A stretch of DNA of 64,000 bases from Nocardia puris (GCF_003315035.1 NZ_QNRE01000007.1:1-64000); one strand, 5' to 3'. Numbered from the stretch's first letter, positions 16,575 to 26,455 are shown. Numbers and translations: made by a program. The notes: generated by a model from the letters alone, not told the origin.

Positions 16575-17212
16575 TGGCGGCCGTCGGAGTGCGCCGGGAG
16601 GCGTCGTCGGCGCTGCTCGTGCTCGCGGGCGTGGTGGTGGCCAGTCTGCTGGTCGGCGTGCTGTGGGGGTGGCTGGCGCCGTCCGAGCAGTTGCTCGTCG
16701 TGGAACCCGAACGCGGCTCCTCGCTCACGGGGGAGAGCATGCACCGGTTCGATGCGCTCGCGCTGTTCGTCTGCGCGGGTGCGGTGACCGGGCTGCTCAC
16801 CGCGGTGGCGGCGTGGCGGTGGCGCGCGGTGCGCGGGCCGCTGCTGCTGCTCGGGGTGGTGTCGGGTTCGCTGATCGGCGCGTACGGCATGGCGTGGGCG
16901 GGGGAGCTGGTCTCCGAGGTGCGCTATCCGCGCCCCGACAACCCGGCGGTCGGCCAGATCGTCACGCTCCCCGCCGAATTGGACACCGCGCTCGGACTCC
17001 TCGCGCAACCGCTGGTGGCCTCGCTGGTGCTGCTGTTCCTCGCGGTGCTCAGTCCCACGGAGGACCTGGGGACCGGCTATAGCGGGCCGTTCGGGCAGAG
17101 CCGTCCCGTCGAGACGTACACGCCCGGACCGGCGGGCCCGGTCGACCCGTTCGCAATACCCTACGGAACCTACGGCGGCGGAACCGATCCCAGGTCACAC
17201 CACGCTCACTGA
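16574..17212 (+). CDS. DUF2567 membrane protein
   Basis: A 212-residue protein with four hydrophobic segments and a polar Pro/Gly-rich C-terminal tail, matching the DUF2567 family found behind bioB in mycobacteria (Rv1591). GTG 16574 shares a base with the bsaP stop, so it is translationally coupled. A terminator-like hairpin follows at 17228. Function is unknown. The constant association with biotin synthase suggests a link to biotin metabolism but does not show one. Confidence 0.8.
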   Translation: MAAVGVRREASSALLVLAGVVVASLLVGVLWGWLAPSEQLLVVEPERGSSLTGESMHRFDALALFVCAGAVTGLLTAVAAWRWRAVRGPLLLLGVVSGSLIGAYGMAWAGELVSEVRYPRPDNPAVGQIVTLPAELDTALGLLAQPLVASLVLLFLAVLSPTEDLGTGYSGPFGQSRPVETYTPGPAGPVDPFAIPYGTYGGGTDPRSHHAH

Positions 17213-17227
17213 ACACGCGACGCGAAG

Positions 17228-17266
17228 GCGCACCCGACCTGGAATGGTGGGTGCGCATTCGCTTTT
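17228..17266 (+). terminator. Probable terminator of the bioB operon
   Basis: The 8-bp inverted repeat GCGCACCC (17228-17235) and GGGTGCGC (17249-17256) is followed by ATTCGCTTTT. It lies 16 bases behind the DUF2567 stop. Confidence 0.6.
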
Positions 17267-17544
17267 CGAGGCGTGCCTGCCGCGCTGATGAACACCGCCG
17301 CGGCCGGGCCGCTATCGGGAAGCGGGTTCGCGAGCGAGGTTCACGCGGGAACGAACGGGTCGCGCAGTGGGCGGAGACCATCGGTTGTCTCGCCCTGCTG
17401 GTCGGCGCGGCGGAGGTGGCGCTCACCACCGGGACGGCGCCGGTGTTCGTGCTCGCCCTCTGCGGAGCCGCCGCGCTCGGCGGTTACGTGCTCCGGTACG
17501 CGACCGACCGGCGCCTGGCGCCCGACCGCGCGCGCCGGCCATAG
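17251..17544 (+). CDS. Possible small membrane protein
   Basis: A 97-codon open frame. The first 35 residues are Arg-rich and unlike membrane protein. From about residue 40 there are two hydrophobic segments (ETIGCLALLVGAAEVAL and APVFVLALCGAAALGGYVL) with the high third-position GC of the neighbours. Its only upstream start, GTG 17251, lies within the right arm of the terminator hairpin and lacks a good ribosome binding site, so the true start is doubtful. No family was recognised. Confidence 0.35.
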   Translation: MRIRFSRRACRADEHRRGRAAIGKRVRERGSRGNERVAQWAETIGCLALLVGAAEVALTTGTAPVFVLALCGAAALGGYVLRYATDRRLAPDRARRP

Positions 17545-17585
17545 ACTCCCTCGCGTACAGGGGATTTTCCGGAGAGAGGAGGGCC

Positions 17586-18119
17586 ATGGCGTTCGTCGGC
17601 GGCGGTCCGATCGTCGAGGAACTCGACGCGCAGTTCTGGCGGCTGACCGAGCCGTTGGTGTATCGCGGCGCGGTGGACGAGTTCACCGTGCCCGCCGGGT
17701 TCCGCACCGACTTCGCGTCGGTGCCAAGGGCGCTGGTGTGGTTGATCCCGCGTATCGGCGCCTACACCCGCGCCGCCATCCTGCACGACTACCTGTTGCA
17801 GTCGAAGGTGGTGAGCACGGTCGACGCCGACGGCCTGTTCCGCCGCTGCCTGCGCGAACTCGGCGTCTCGTTCGCGCGCCGCTGGATGATGTGGGCCGGA
17901 GTGCGCGTCGCGAACAGGCTTGCCGGCACCACCGCGCGCGAGTTCGCGCTGTTCTTGCTCATCGCCGTGCCGTCAGTGGTGTTCCTGGCGGTGCCGGTGA
18001 TCGTGGTGACGCTGTTCCTGTGGTTGTTCTGGGCGGTGGAGCTGGTGTTCTGGGCGGTCGGGAAGGTGCTGGGCCGTACGACCGAGGCCGCGCCGCCGCC
18101 GCAGATGAAGACGGACTGA
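17586..18119 (+). CDS. DUF1353 domain protein with C-terminal membrane segment
   Basis: A 177-residue protein. The first ~95 residues match DUF1353 (FTVPAGFRTDFASVPRAL and AAILHDYLLQ), a domain also met in phage genomes. The C-terminal part adds one long or two short hydrophobic segments (FLLIAVPSVVFLAVPVIVVTL and onward). ATG 17586 has a strong ribosome binding site (ggagagagga). No operon partner is evident. The HDYL motif suggests a metal-binding or hydrolytic site, but no activity is established. Confidence 0.75.
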   Translation: MAFVGGGPIVEELDAQFWRLTEPLVYRGAVDEFTVPAGFRTDFASVPRALVWLIPRIGAYTRAAILHDYLLQSKVVSTVDADGLFRRCLRELGVSFARRWMMWAGVRVANRLAGTTAREFALFLLIAVPSVVFLAVPVIVVTLFLWLFWAVELVFWAVGKVLGRTTEAAPPPQMKTD

Positions 18120-18265
18120 GCGTGCTCGGCCGGACCCGGTGCTCGTGATCGGTTCGATGCGACGGCTGCGCGGGTGCGTCGCAGAGGTCCTGCGGAGTTG
18201 ACCGGCAGTCCTCGGTGCGGTGGTGCATCATCGTTGTGACGCAACGAAAGGCCGGGCACGCCAGC

Positions 18266-20080
18266 ATGACTCGTACGACGCAGGACACTCCATCAGAATC
18301 CGCGGCTCACTTGCTGACCGGGGCCGAGTCGATCGCGCACGCCTTGGCGCGGCACGGCTACTCGACGGTGTTCGCCTACCCGGGTACCTCGGAGCTCGCC
18401 TTGAGCGCGGCGATCGCCGAGCACGACGATCTGCGGTTGGTCAATTCCCGCGGTGACAAGGAAGCCGCGTTCATGGCGGCGGGGGGAAACTTCTCCGGCG
18501 ATGCGCGCTGCGCGGCCATCCTGCACGGCGCCCGCGGACTGACCAACGCGTTGGGCGCGACAGCGGACGTTCGGCGCAGTGAGGTGCCGGTGCTGTACCT
18601 GGTCGGCATGCCCTCGCGGTCGTCGGCCCGGTTCCTGCCGCCTCACGCCGAGCCCGGGCTCATCGACGCCGCGGGTGCTTTCGCCAAGGCCGCCTTCGAC
18701 TGCTCGACGGTGAGCGGTTTCGACCCGCGGGCGTTTCTCGAATTGGTCATCGACGCGTTGGGCACGCCCGCGGAGTCGCCCCGAGGTCCGGTTCTCCTCG
18801 GTCTTCCGCAGGATCTGCTGGTGCGCCGATTCGTTCCCGCCGATCTGCTGCCCGAATCGGGCCCGGACCGTTCCGCCCACCCGCGAACCGACCTGGCCGA
18901 GGCGACGGCGCTGGTGGCCGGGGCGCGGAACCCGGTGATTCTCGTCGAGGACTACCTGCTGCGAGAGCCGACCGCCGAGCGGGACCTGGCCGCCTTCGCC
19001 GCCGCGCTGGGCGCGCCCGTCCTGCAGACGGCCTACCAGCGCGGCCCCATGCTTTTCCAGCAGGTGCGTGCGGAGGTCGTGCCGACGTTCGCCGGACCGT
19101 ACGATCCCACCGACGCGGACCACCGCCGCCTGCTCGGCACGGCTGATCTCTTGATCACCGTCGAAGATCGCAACATGTACCCCCGTGTGGTCGGTCCGCT
19201 GCCGGACTGTCGCAAGCTGGCCCTCACGAGCAATGTCGCGGCGACCGCGAAGAACGGCTATCTCACCGCCGCCGACGTGCTGGTGCCCGGCGATGTGTGT
19301 CGGACGATGCGGGGGATCACCGATCAACTGACGGCCCTCGGCGGTGCGGGAGAACACGGCCCCGCCGGGATGACCGAGCCGGCCGGTGGCCGTGTCCCGA
19401 TACCGGCCCCGCCCGAGCCGGGTTGTTCCCCGAGCGCCGTGGAACTGGTGCGCGCCGTCGGCAACGGGCTGGGCGCGGTCGTTCGGCCGGTTGTCGTGGA
19501 CGACAGTTTGATGTTCGGCGGACTGGTGGCGCGCAATTACCGGCACCTGCCCACCACGGTCCGGGTCTACGGCAGCCACGGCGCCTTCGTCGGCGGGGGC
19601 CTGCCGACCGCGGTCGGACTCGCCCTGAGCGCCCCGGATCTCCACGTCATCGCGACCTTGGGCGACCACGGTTTCACCAACGGTGTTCAAGCGCTGGCCG
19701 CCGCAGGCGAGCACGGCGCACCGCTGGTCGTACTGGTGTGCAACAACGGCGCCAGCGTGTGCCTGGGTAAGCAGGCGGAATTCGACGGCGTCGGAAAGCA
19801 CATCCTGCCGCTGGACAACGTCGCCAAGATGAGCTACGCGGATATCGCCGCTGGTTTCGGGCTGTCGACGGCGGTCCTCGAGTGGCCGGACGAAACGTCG
19901 CAGACCGATACCGTCGCCTCGGCGTCGGAGAAACTGTCGGCCGAGATCGAGCGGGCCATGGCCGCGCGACGCCCGCACTTGATCGAACTGGTCACACCCG
20001 GCAGTCCGGAGTTCTGGGCTGGAGTGTGGCGGGTCGAGGGCATGGAGAACGCCGCCCTGCCCACGGCCGACGACGAGTGA
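18266..20080 (+). CDS. Thiamine-diphosphate-dependent enzyme of the acetolactate synthase-like group
   Basis: A 604-residue protein with three domains: an N-terminal pyrimidine-binding domain (FAYPGTSELAL; the catalytic-type Glu in GDKEAAFMA), a central domain, and a C-terminal pyrophosphate domain with the ThDP-Mg motif GDH-(25)-NN (LGDHGFTNG to VCNNG). Canonical members have GDG or GDS where this has GDH. ATG 18266 was preferred over a GTG/TTG-rich upstream frame. It stands alone, without a small regulatory subunit, so it is unlikely to be the branched-chain acetolactate synthase. A decarboxylase or carboligase of unknown substrate is the best statement. Confidence 0.78.
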   Translation: MTRTTQDTPSESAAHLLTGAESIAHALARHGYSTVFAYPGTSELALSAAIAEHDDLRLVNSRGDKEAAFMAAGGNFSGDARCAAILHGARGLTNALGATADVRRSEVPVLYLVGMPSRSSARFLPPHAEPGLIDAAGAFAKAAFDCSTVSGFDPRAFLELVIDALGTPAESPRGPVLLGLPQDLLVRRFVPADLLPESGPDRSAHPRTDLAEATALVAGARNPVILVEDYLLREPTAERDLAAFAAALGAPVLQTAYQRGPMLFQQVRAEVVPTFAGPYDPTDADHRRLLGTADLLITVEDRNMYPRVVGPLPDCRKLALTSNVAATAKNGYLTAADVLVPGDVCRTMRGITDQLTALGGAGEHGPAGMTEPAGGRVPIPAPPEPGCSPSAVELVRAVGNGLGAVVRPVVVDDSLMFGGLVARNYRHLPTTVRVYGSHGAFVGGGLPTAVGLALSAPDLHVIATLGDHGFTNGVQALAAAGEHGAPLVVLVCNNGASVCLGKQAEFDGVGKHILPLDNVAKMSYADIAAGFGLSTAVLEWPDETSQTDTVASASEKLSAEIERAMAARRPHLIELVTPGSPEFWAGVWRVEGMENAALPTADDE

Positions 20081-20197
20081 GGCACGGCTCGGTTACGCGA
20101 GCGCGCGGGGTCCGGGTCCGCGCGGCGGAAATTCGGTGGCTCGCCGGCAGGACAGCCGCTACGGTTGTCGCGCCGAGTGCGGGAGGAGGTGATCGGC

Positions 20198-20380
20198 ATG
20201 CGCGGGCGCGCAGAGCACGACACGAACGACCGTGCGCGCGCGGAAGACGGGGAGCGCCCCGACCTCGCGGCATGGCGCCGCCGCCACGAGATCCGGCGAT
20301 CCAATGCGGCGCAACCGATTCCGGACAAGCGGCGGTACCGCCGCACGGTCAAGCACCGGAACCGGTCGCACGACGGCTGA
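20198..20380 (+). CDS. Small basic protein of unknown function
   Basis: A 60-residue Arg-rich protein (for example DLAAWRRRHEIRRS and RRYRRTVKHRNR). The ATG is preceded at ideal distance by one of the strongest Shine-Dalgarno sequences in the window (ggaggaggtga), the main reason to call it. No family was recognised. The charge suggests nucleic-acid or ribosome contact, which is only inference. It converges with the nrtR gene 27 bp away. Confidence 0.55.
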   Translation: MRGRAEHDTNDRARAEDGERPDLAAWRRRHEIRRSNAAQPIPDKRRYRRTVKHRNRSHDG

Positions 20381-20407
20381 CCGGGAAGCAGTGAGCTACA
20401 GGGGGAT

Positions 20408-21166
20408 TCAGACTCTGGGGCGGAGCGCGGCGAACTCGTCGGTGACCCGCAGCCCGGAGTCGGTGAATCGGTAGACGGCCGCCGGGCGCCCGCCGGTGCG
20501 GCCGGGCGCGGCGGTGTCGCCGGTGGGGGTGATCACCTTGCGGCGGGTGAGGACGCGTTGCAGATTCGTCGTATCTACCTCGTAACCGAGTGCCGCACAA
20601 TAGATTTCGCGCAACGTAGACATGGTGAACGTCTCGGGGGCGAGTGCGAACGCGATATTCGTGTAGGAGAGCTTCGCCGCCAGCCGGGTGCGGGCGTGCT
20701 CGACGACCGTCCCGTGATCGAACGACATGGCGGGCAGTGCCGAGACCGGATGCCAGGTGGTGTCCGGCGGTAGTTCCGGCTCCGCCGTCAACGGCACCAG
20801 GCCCAGGTAGGCCGAGGCGATGCGGCGCGGGTCGGGCACCCGGTCGGGCGCGCTGAACACCGACAGCTGCTCGAGGTGGGCCAGTTCGCGCACGTCGACC
20901 TTCTCGGCGAGCTGACGCCGCGCCGAGGTGTCCAGGTCCTCGTCGGCGCGCAGGCGCCCGCCCGGCAGCGACCAGGTGCCGATCTGGGGGTCCAGCGCGC
21001 GTTGCCACAGCAGCACCGCCAGTTCCGGCCGCCGGCCGTCGCGTTTGCCGTCCGCACGGGGGCGCGGGACAGTCGCACCGCCGTGACCTGCGGTTTCTCC
21101 TGCGAGGAACCGGCGAACCTGGAACACCGCGGTGAGCGATTCGTGGATGGTGCTACTATGGGGCAC
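20408..21166 (-). CDS. nrtR: Nudix-type regulator of NAD biosynthesis (NrtR)
   Basis: A 252-residue protein with an N-terminal Nudix-like domain (ELAVLLWQRALDPQIGTWSLPGGRLRADEDLD) whose catalytic Nudix box is degenerate, and a C-terminal winged helix (YTNIAFALAPETFTMSTLREIYCAALG). This is the architecture of NrtR, which senses ADP-ribose and represses NAD genes. The GTG at 21166 gives the usual family length. It faces nadA across a 76-bp gap and a perfect palindrome touches its start codon, as in the Rv1593c-nadABC arrangement. Autoregulation and repression of nadABC are expected. Confidence 0.88.
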   Translation of the reverse strand: MPHSSTIHESLTAVFQVRRFLAGETAGHGGATVPRPRADGKRDGRRPELAVLLWQRALDPQIGTWSLPGGRLRADEDLDTSARRQLAEKVDVRELAHLEQLSVFSAPDRVPDPRRIASAYLGLVPLTAEPELPPDTTWHPVSALPAMSFDHGTVVEHARTRLAAKLSYTNIAFALAPETFTMSTLREIYCAALGYEVDTTNLQRVLTRRKVITPTGDTAAPGRTGGRPAAVYRFTDSGLRVTDEFAALRPRV

Positions 21167-21189
21167 GTTTTCGATTGTAAGTCGAAAAC
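21167..21189. promoter_or_regulatory. NrtR operator
   Basis: A perfect inverted repeat with 8-bp arms, GTTTTCGA (21167-21174) and TCGAAAAC (21182-21189), separated by TTGTAAG. It abuts the nrtR start codon and lies 53 bp before nadA. Confidence 0.75.
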
Positions 21190-21242
21190 CTGGTTTGGTG
21201 CGAATCGGCGGTGTTGCCGGCCGCACGAGGAAGGGAGCCATC

Positions 21243-22286
<1,044 letters not shown>

Positions 22287-22380
22287 CGCGCGACCGCATC
22301 CGGTTCGCACCGGAGCGTCGCGGATGAGCGCGGGCCGTGCCACGGAATCGCTTGCGGTCGAGCGGTCTTCGGTCGGCGGT

Positions 22381-22440
22381 CAGCGGGCTGGCTCGCGACG
22401 GTCGGGCTCGCAGCGGGCTGGCTCGCGACGGTCGGGCTCG
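22381..22440. repeat. Perfect 30-bp tandem duplication between nadA and nadB
   Basis: The 30-mer starting CAGCGGGCTGGCTCGCGACG occurs twice with no mismatch and no spacer (22381-22410 and 22411-22440); a partial third copy begins CGGCGGGCGACG. It sits in the 195-bp nadA-nadB gap, 40 bases before the nadB start. Confidence 0.9.
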
Positions 22441-22481
22441 CGGCGGGCGACGTTCGCGCGCGGCGGACGGGAGGAGTGGCG

Positions 22482-24170
22482 ATGACTCCGAGTATCGAGT
22501 GGGAGGCGTCGGCCGATCTCGTCGTGATCGGCGGTGGTGTCGCCGGCCTGACCGCCGCACGCACCGCCTCGCTGCGCGGGCTGCGGGTGCTCGGCCTGAG
22601 CAAGGGCGGGCCGATCGACACGTCCACGCAGTACGCGCAGGGCGGGATCGCGGTCGTCGCGCCGCACGGGGATTCGGTCGAATCGCACGTGCTGGACACG
22701 GTGGAGGCCGGCGCCGGGCTGTGTGAGCCCGCGGCGGTCGCGTCCGTGGTGGCGGGCGGTCAGGCCGCGGTGGCGGCGCTGACCGACCTGGGCGCGGTCT
22801 TCGATCTCGGCCGCGACGGCCAGATCTCGCGGACCAGGGAAGGCGGGCACAGCACTCGCCGCATCATCCACGCGGGCGGTGACGCCACCGGCGCGGAGGT
22901 GCAGCGCGCGCTGAACGCGGCCGGGCTGCCGGTGCTCTTCGGCGCCGCCGCCTGCGAGGTGGTGACCGGGCCGCGCGGCGTCGAGGGTGTGATCGCCGTG
23001 TCCGACAAGGGATTCGGCGTCGTACACACCCCGGCCGTGCTGCTGGCCACCGGCGGGCTCGGGCAGCTCTACGCGCTGAGCACCAACCCCTCGGGCGCGA
23101 CCGCCGACGGCATCGCGCTGGCGCTGTGGGCCGGTGCGGCCGTGGCCGACCTCGAGTTCGTGCAGTTCCATCCGACCGTGCTCTACACGCCGGGCGGCGC
23201 GGGGCGGCGGCCGCTCATCAGCGAGGCCGTGCGGGGTGAGGGCGCGAAACTCGTGGACACCGAGGGCAATTCGGTGACCGAAGGCGTGCACCCGCGCGGT
23301 GATCTCGCGCCGCGCGATGTGGTGTCGCGCGCCATCGCGGCGCGGATGCGGGCGCTGGGCGCCGACCACGTCTACCTGGACGGCCGCGCGATCGACGGTT
23401 TCGCGCAACGCTTTCCGACGATCACCGCGTCGTGCCACGCGGCCGGGATCGACCCGTCGGTGGACCTCATTCCCGTCGCACCCGCCGCTCACTACCAGTG
23501 CGGCGGCGTGGTCACCGATCCTTATGGGCGCACCGGTGTGCCGGGCCTCTACGCCGCGGGCGAAGTGGCGCGCACGGGACTGCACGGCGCGAATCGCTTG
23601 GCCTCCAACAGCTTGCTGGAAGGGCTGGTGGTGGGGGAGCGCGCCGGCGCGGCCGCCGTGGAACGGCTCGAGGCTACCGAAGGCGTCACCGAGGCCAGGC
23701 TGCGCACCATGCCCCGGGTGGCACGCGGACTGGTGCAGCAGGTCATGACCGCGCACGCGTCGGTGGTGCGGGAGGCGGACGGATTGCGCGAGGGTGCTGA
23801 GACGCTGGAGCGGGCCGTGCTGCGCGGCATGTCCAGCCGGATCGCCGGAAACGAGGGTGGCGCTGCGATGCCGGGCGACGCGGGCGAGCTGTCCGCGCGG
23901 CGCATCGCGGAGGTGGAGGACGGCGCGCTCACCCTCACCGCGCGCGTGCTGCTGCTGGCCGCCGCCGCCCGCACCGAAAGCCGTGGCTGCCACACGCGAT
24001 CCGATCACCCCGCGCCGGACGAGGCGCTGCGCCACAGCATCCCGATCCGGCTCGACCCCGACGGCCACCCCGACATCCTGCCGCTGGCCGGCGCGCCGGA
24101 AGGGGAGTCGCTGGCCGCGCGCCTGTCCGCGGACCCGGACGCGCCCGCGCTGGAACTGGCGGTGCCGTGA
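22482..24170 (+). CDS. nadB: L-aspartate oxidase NadB
   Basis: A 562-residue flavoprotein that oxidises L-aspartate to iminoaspartate for NadA. The FAD-binding motif GGGVAGLTAARTA is near residue 19. The family segments TQYAQGGIA, EFVQFHPT, RGDLAPRDVVSRAI and HYQCGGV are intact, and the end carries TESRGCHTRSDHP. ATG 22482 is used because of the gaggagtggcg site; a GTG two codons earlier is possible. It is second in nadABC, separated from nadA by a gap that carries the 30-bp duplication. Confidence 0.96.
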   Translation: MTPSIEWEASADLVVIGGGVAGLTAARTASLRGLRVLGLSKGGPIDTSTQYAQGGIAVVAPHGDSVESHVLDTVEAGAGLCEPAAVASVVAGGQAAVAALTDLGAVFDLGRDGQISRTREGGHSTRRIIHAGGDATGAEVQRALNAAGLPVLFGAAACEVVTGPRGVEGVIAVSDKGFGVVHTPAVLLATGGLGQLYALSTNPSGATADGIALALWAGAAVADLEFVQFHPTVLYTPGGAGRRPLISEAVRGEGAKLVDTEGNSVTEGVHPRGDLAPRDVVSRAIAARMRALGADHVYLDGRAIDGFAQRFPTITASCHAAGIDPSVDLIPVAPAAHYQCGGVVTDPYGRTGVPGLYAAGEVARTGLHGANRLASNSLLEGLVVGERAGAAAVERLEATEGVTEARLRTMPRVARGLVQQVMTAHASVVREADGLREGAETLERAVLRGMSSRIAGNEGGAAMPGDAGELSARRIAEVEDGALTLTARVLLLAAAARTESRGCHTRSDHPAPDEALRHSIPIRLDPDGHPDILPLAGAPEGESLAARLSADPDAPALELAVP

Positions 24171-24245
24171 ACAGGCGTCACGAACCCGGCGTTTTTCGAC
24201 CCGATCCCGTGTTTCCTTGCGGGACAACAGATCAGGAGTGTTGAG

Positions 24246-25106
24246 ATGAGCCTGGACGCCGCGCTGGACCGCGACGAGGTGCTGACGCTGATCCGCACCG
24301 CGCTGGACGAGGACCTGCGGTACGGGCCGGACGTGACCACCGTGGCGACCGTGCCCGCCGACGCGGTGGTGAAGGCATCGGTGGTGTCGCGGCAGCCGGG
24401 CACCGTCGCGGGGTTGGACGTGGGCCTGCTGGTGCTCGACGAGGTGATCGGCGCGGGGGCCTACGAGGTCACCGCGCGGGTGCCCGACGGCACCAGGGTG
24501 CGGCCCGGCGACAGCGTGCTGTCGGTGGTCGCGCCGACGCGGGGCCTGCTGACGGCCGAGCGCACCATGCTGAACATCGTCTGCCACCTGTCCGGGATCG
24601 CCACCGCCACCGCCGCCTGGGTGGACGCGGTGGAGGGGACCTCCTGCCGCATCCGCGACAGCCGCAAGACGCTGCCCGGCCTGCGCGGGTTGCAGAAGTA
24701 CGCGGTGCGGGTGGGCGGCGGCGTGAACCACCGCATGGGTCTGGGTGACGCCGCGCTGATCAAGGACAACCACGTCGTGGCGGCCGGGTCGGTGGTCGAG
24801 GCCCTGCGCGCGGTGCGGGAGCTGGCACCCGATATCGCGTGCGAGGTGGAGGTCGACAGCCTCGAACAGCTCGACGCCGTGCTCGCCGAGAACGTGGCGC
24901 TGGTGCTGCTGGACAACTTCCCGCTCTGGCAGACCCAGGCGGCGGTGCAGCGCCGCAACGCGACCGCGCCCGACACCCAGCTGGAGTCCTCCGGTGGTCT
25001 CACCTTGGACGCCGCCGCGGACTACGCGCGCACCGGCGTGGACTACCTCGCCGTCGGCGCGTTGACGCACTCGGTGCGGGTGCTGGACCTCGGACTCGAC
25101 ATGTGA
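24246..25106 (+). CDS. nadC: Nicotinate-nucleotide pyrophosphorylase (carboxylating) NadC
   Basis: A 286-residue enzyme converting quinolinate and PRPP to nicotinate mononucleotide. The hallmarks are EDLRYGPDVTT at the start, RDSRKTLPGLRGLQKYAVRVGGGVNHRMGL, IKDNH, EVEVDSLEQ and ESSGGLTLD. The ATG at 24246 follows an aggagtg site. It completes the nadABC operon behind nadB with a 75-bp gap, and is probably under NrtR control from the nadA promoter. Confidence 0.97.
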   Translation: MSLDAALDRDEVLTLIRTALDEDLRYGPDVTTVATVPADAVVKASVVSRQPGTVAGLDVGLLVLDEVIGAGAYEVTARVPDGTRVRPGDSVLSVVAPTRGLLTAERTMLNIVCHLSGIATATAAWVDAVEGTSCRIRDSRKTLPGLRGLQKYAVRVGGGVNHRMGLGDAALIKDNHVVAAGSVVEALRAVRELAPDIACEVEVDSLEQLDAVLAENVALVLLDNFPLWQTQAAVQRRNATAPDTQLESSGGLTLDAAADYARTGVDYLAVGALTHSVRVLDLGLDM

Positions 25107-25292
25107 GAGCGGCCGTGTTCCGAAGGACGTGAGCATGATTCGCGCTCCTCGGGCGAGGGCGGTCGTCCACGGGTGATGCCGGCCCTTCGCAGAGTCGGTC
25201 GACCTCGGCGCGAGGCGGGCAGCGTCTTTCTCGCACCGCCGGAACCGCGCTTCGGCCCGGCGTCGACCGGAACACTCACGCATTGCGCGAGT

Positions 25293-25955
25293 TCAGATTT
25301 CGCGGACCATCGTCTGCTGGTGTACCGGCGCGCCCTGGTAGCGCAAGCCGGGCACCGGCGGGGTCGGCCCGTATGCCCGAAATTCCGAGCGCTCGAAAAA
25401 CTTTACCGCCCGGTGGTTTTCGACCAGGGTCTGTAAGTGGCAGCCCGGCGAGCCCGACTCGCGGAGGTGGTCGAGGAAACGCCGCACCAGCTCGGCGGCG
25501 GCTCCGGTGCCGCGCGCTTCCGGCGCCACGTTGATGTGCAGGTGGGAAGGCCACCGTGGATCGGTGAAATCACCCGCGGCCGGCTCGCCCCGGCGCTTCG
25601 CGCGCACCGTGTCGAGCGTGGCGCGGGCGAAGAACGCGACCGGCTTGCGGCGCAGCACGAGTCGGTACTCGCGGATCGCCGCCGTCAGTCGCTCCTCCTC
25701 GCTGGGGAACGCGGCACTGTCCACACATCCGGCCAGGTAGCCGACAATCGCGCCGTCCCGCACCGCGACGAACAGGGACTGCGGCTCCAGATCCATATAG
25801 GGCGTCAGATACACCGCCAGTTCGGATTCCGGATGCCCCCACAGCGAAGCCGTCGGCGCCCCTTCCCCCGCCCGCGGCGCCACTCGCAGCAACTCGGACC
25901 GGTCCTGCTCGGTGAACCCGCGAACTTCCACCCGGCCCAACCTACCGTCACTCAT
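25293..25955 (-). CDS. GNAT-family N-acetyltransferase
   Basis: A 220-residue protein with the GNAT fold. The acetyl-CoA site is read in LHINVAPEARGTGAAAELVRRFLDH (the R/Q-x-x-G-x-G/A loop as RGTGAA), with the substrate-side strand SLFVAVRDGAIVGYLAG. Its start overlaps the end of the MarR gene upstream by eight bases, so the two form an operon transcribed away from the broken MFS exporter. The acetyl acceptor is unknown. Confidence 0.8.
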   Translation of the reverse strand: MSDGRLGRVEVRGFTEQDRSELLRVAPRAGEGAPTASLWGHPESELAVYLTPYMDLEPQSLFVAVRDGAIVGYLAGCVDSAAFPSEEERLTAAIREYRLVLRRKPVAFFARATLDTVRAKRRGEPAAGDFTDPRWPSHLHINVAPEARGTGAAAELVRRFLDHLRESGSPGCHLQTLVENHRAVKFFERSEFRAYGPTPPVPGLRYQGAPVHQQTMVREI

Positions 25956-26397
25956 CCAGGCTCGCCGTGAGCGCGCGCAGCAACTCCTCGAAGCTGTCCA
26001 AGGTTTCGGGCGGATAGCCGGCCAGGACCGCGTCCTGCCGTGCGTTGGCCGGGCGGAAGAACTCGTCGGCGAGCGTGCGCACCTTCGGGTCGCTGCGCAG
26101 CGTGACCACGCGCCGGTCGGTGTGTTCGCGCGTCCTGGTGATGTATCCGGCGCTCTCCAGCCGGTTGAGCAGGGTGCTCATGGCGCCCGAGGTGAGCGCG
26201 ATGCGTTTGCCGAGCTGCGCGGGTGACAGCGGCGTGCCCATCGCCTCGGCGGAGGTGATCTCGAGCAGGGCGAACGCGTCGGTGGAATGCACGCCGAGTT
26301 CGCTCGCGAACCGCCGTCCGAGCTCGGCGAATCCCGCGCCGTACGCCCGCAGCGCGTCGGCGAGCCGTTCCCGTTGCGCGGCCCGGTCTTTCGACAT
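25948..26397 (-). CDS. MarR-family transcriptional regulator
   Basis: A 149-residue winged-helix regulator. The DNA-binding core reads LSPAQLGKRIALTSGAMSTLLNRLESAGYITRTREHTDRRVVTL, with the usual flanking dimerisation helices. It faces an EmrB/QacA-type MFS gene that is now broken, with an inverted repeat TTCATCA-(10)-TGATGAA in the shared region. Normally such a regulator would repress the exporter and itself in the absence of a toxic ligand. ATG 26397 was preferred over upstream in-frame starts that cross the operator. Confidence 0.85.
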   Translation of the reverse strand: MSKDRAAQRERLADALRAYGAGFAELGRRFASELGVHSTDAFALLEITSAEAMGTPLSPAQLGKRIALTSGAMSTLLNRLESAGYITRTREHTDRRVVTLRSDPKVRTLADEFFRPANARQDAVLAGYPPETLDSFEELLRALTASLDE

Positions 26398-26455
26398 CTG
26401 CCCTCCTCGCGGGCCCGTGCGGCCCGGATTGACAACATACCGGACCCGATACCGC

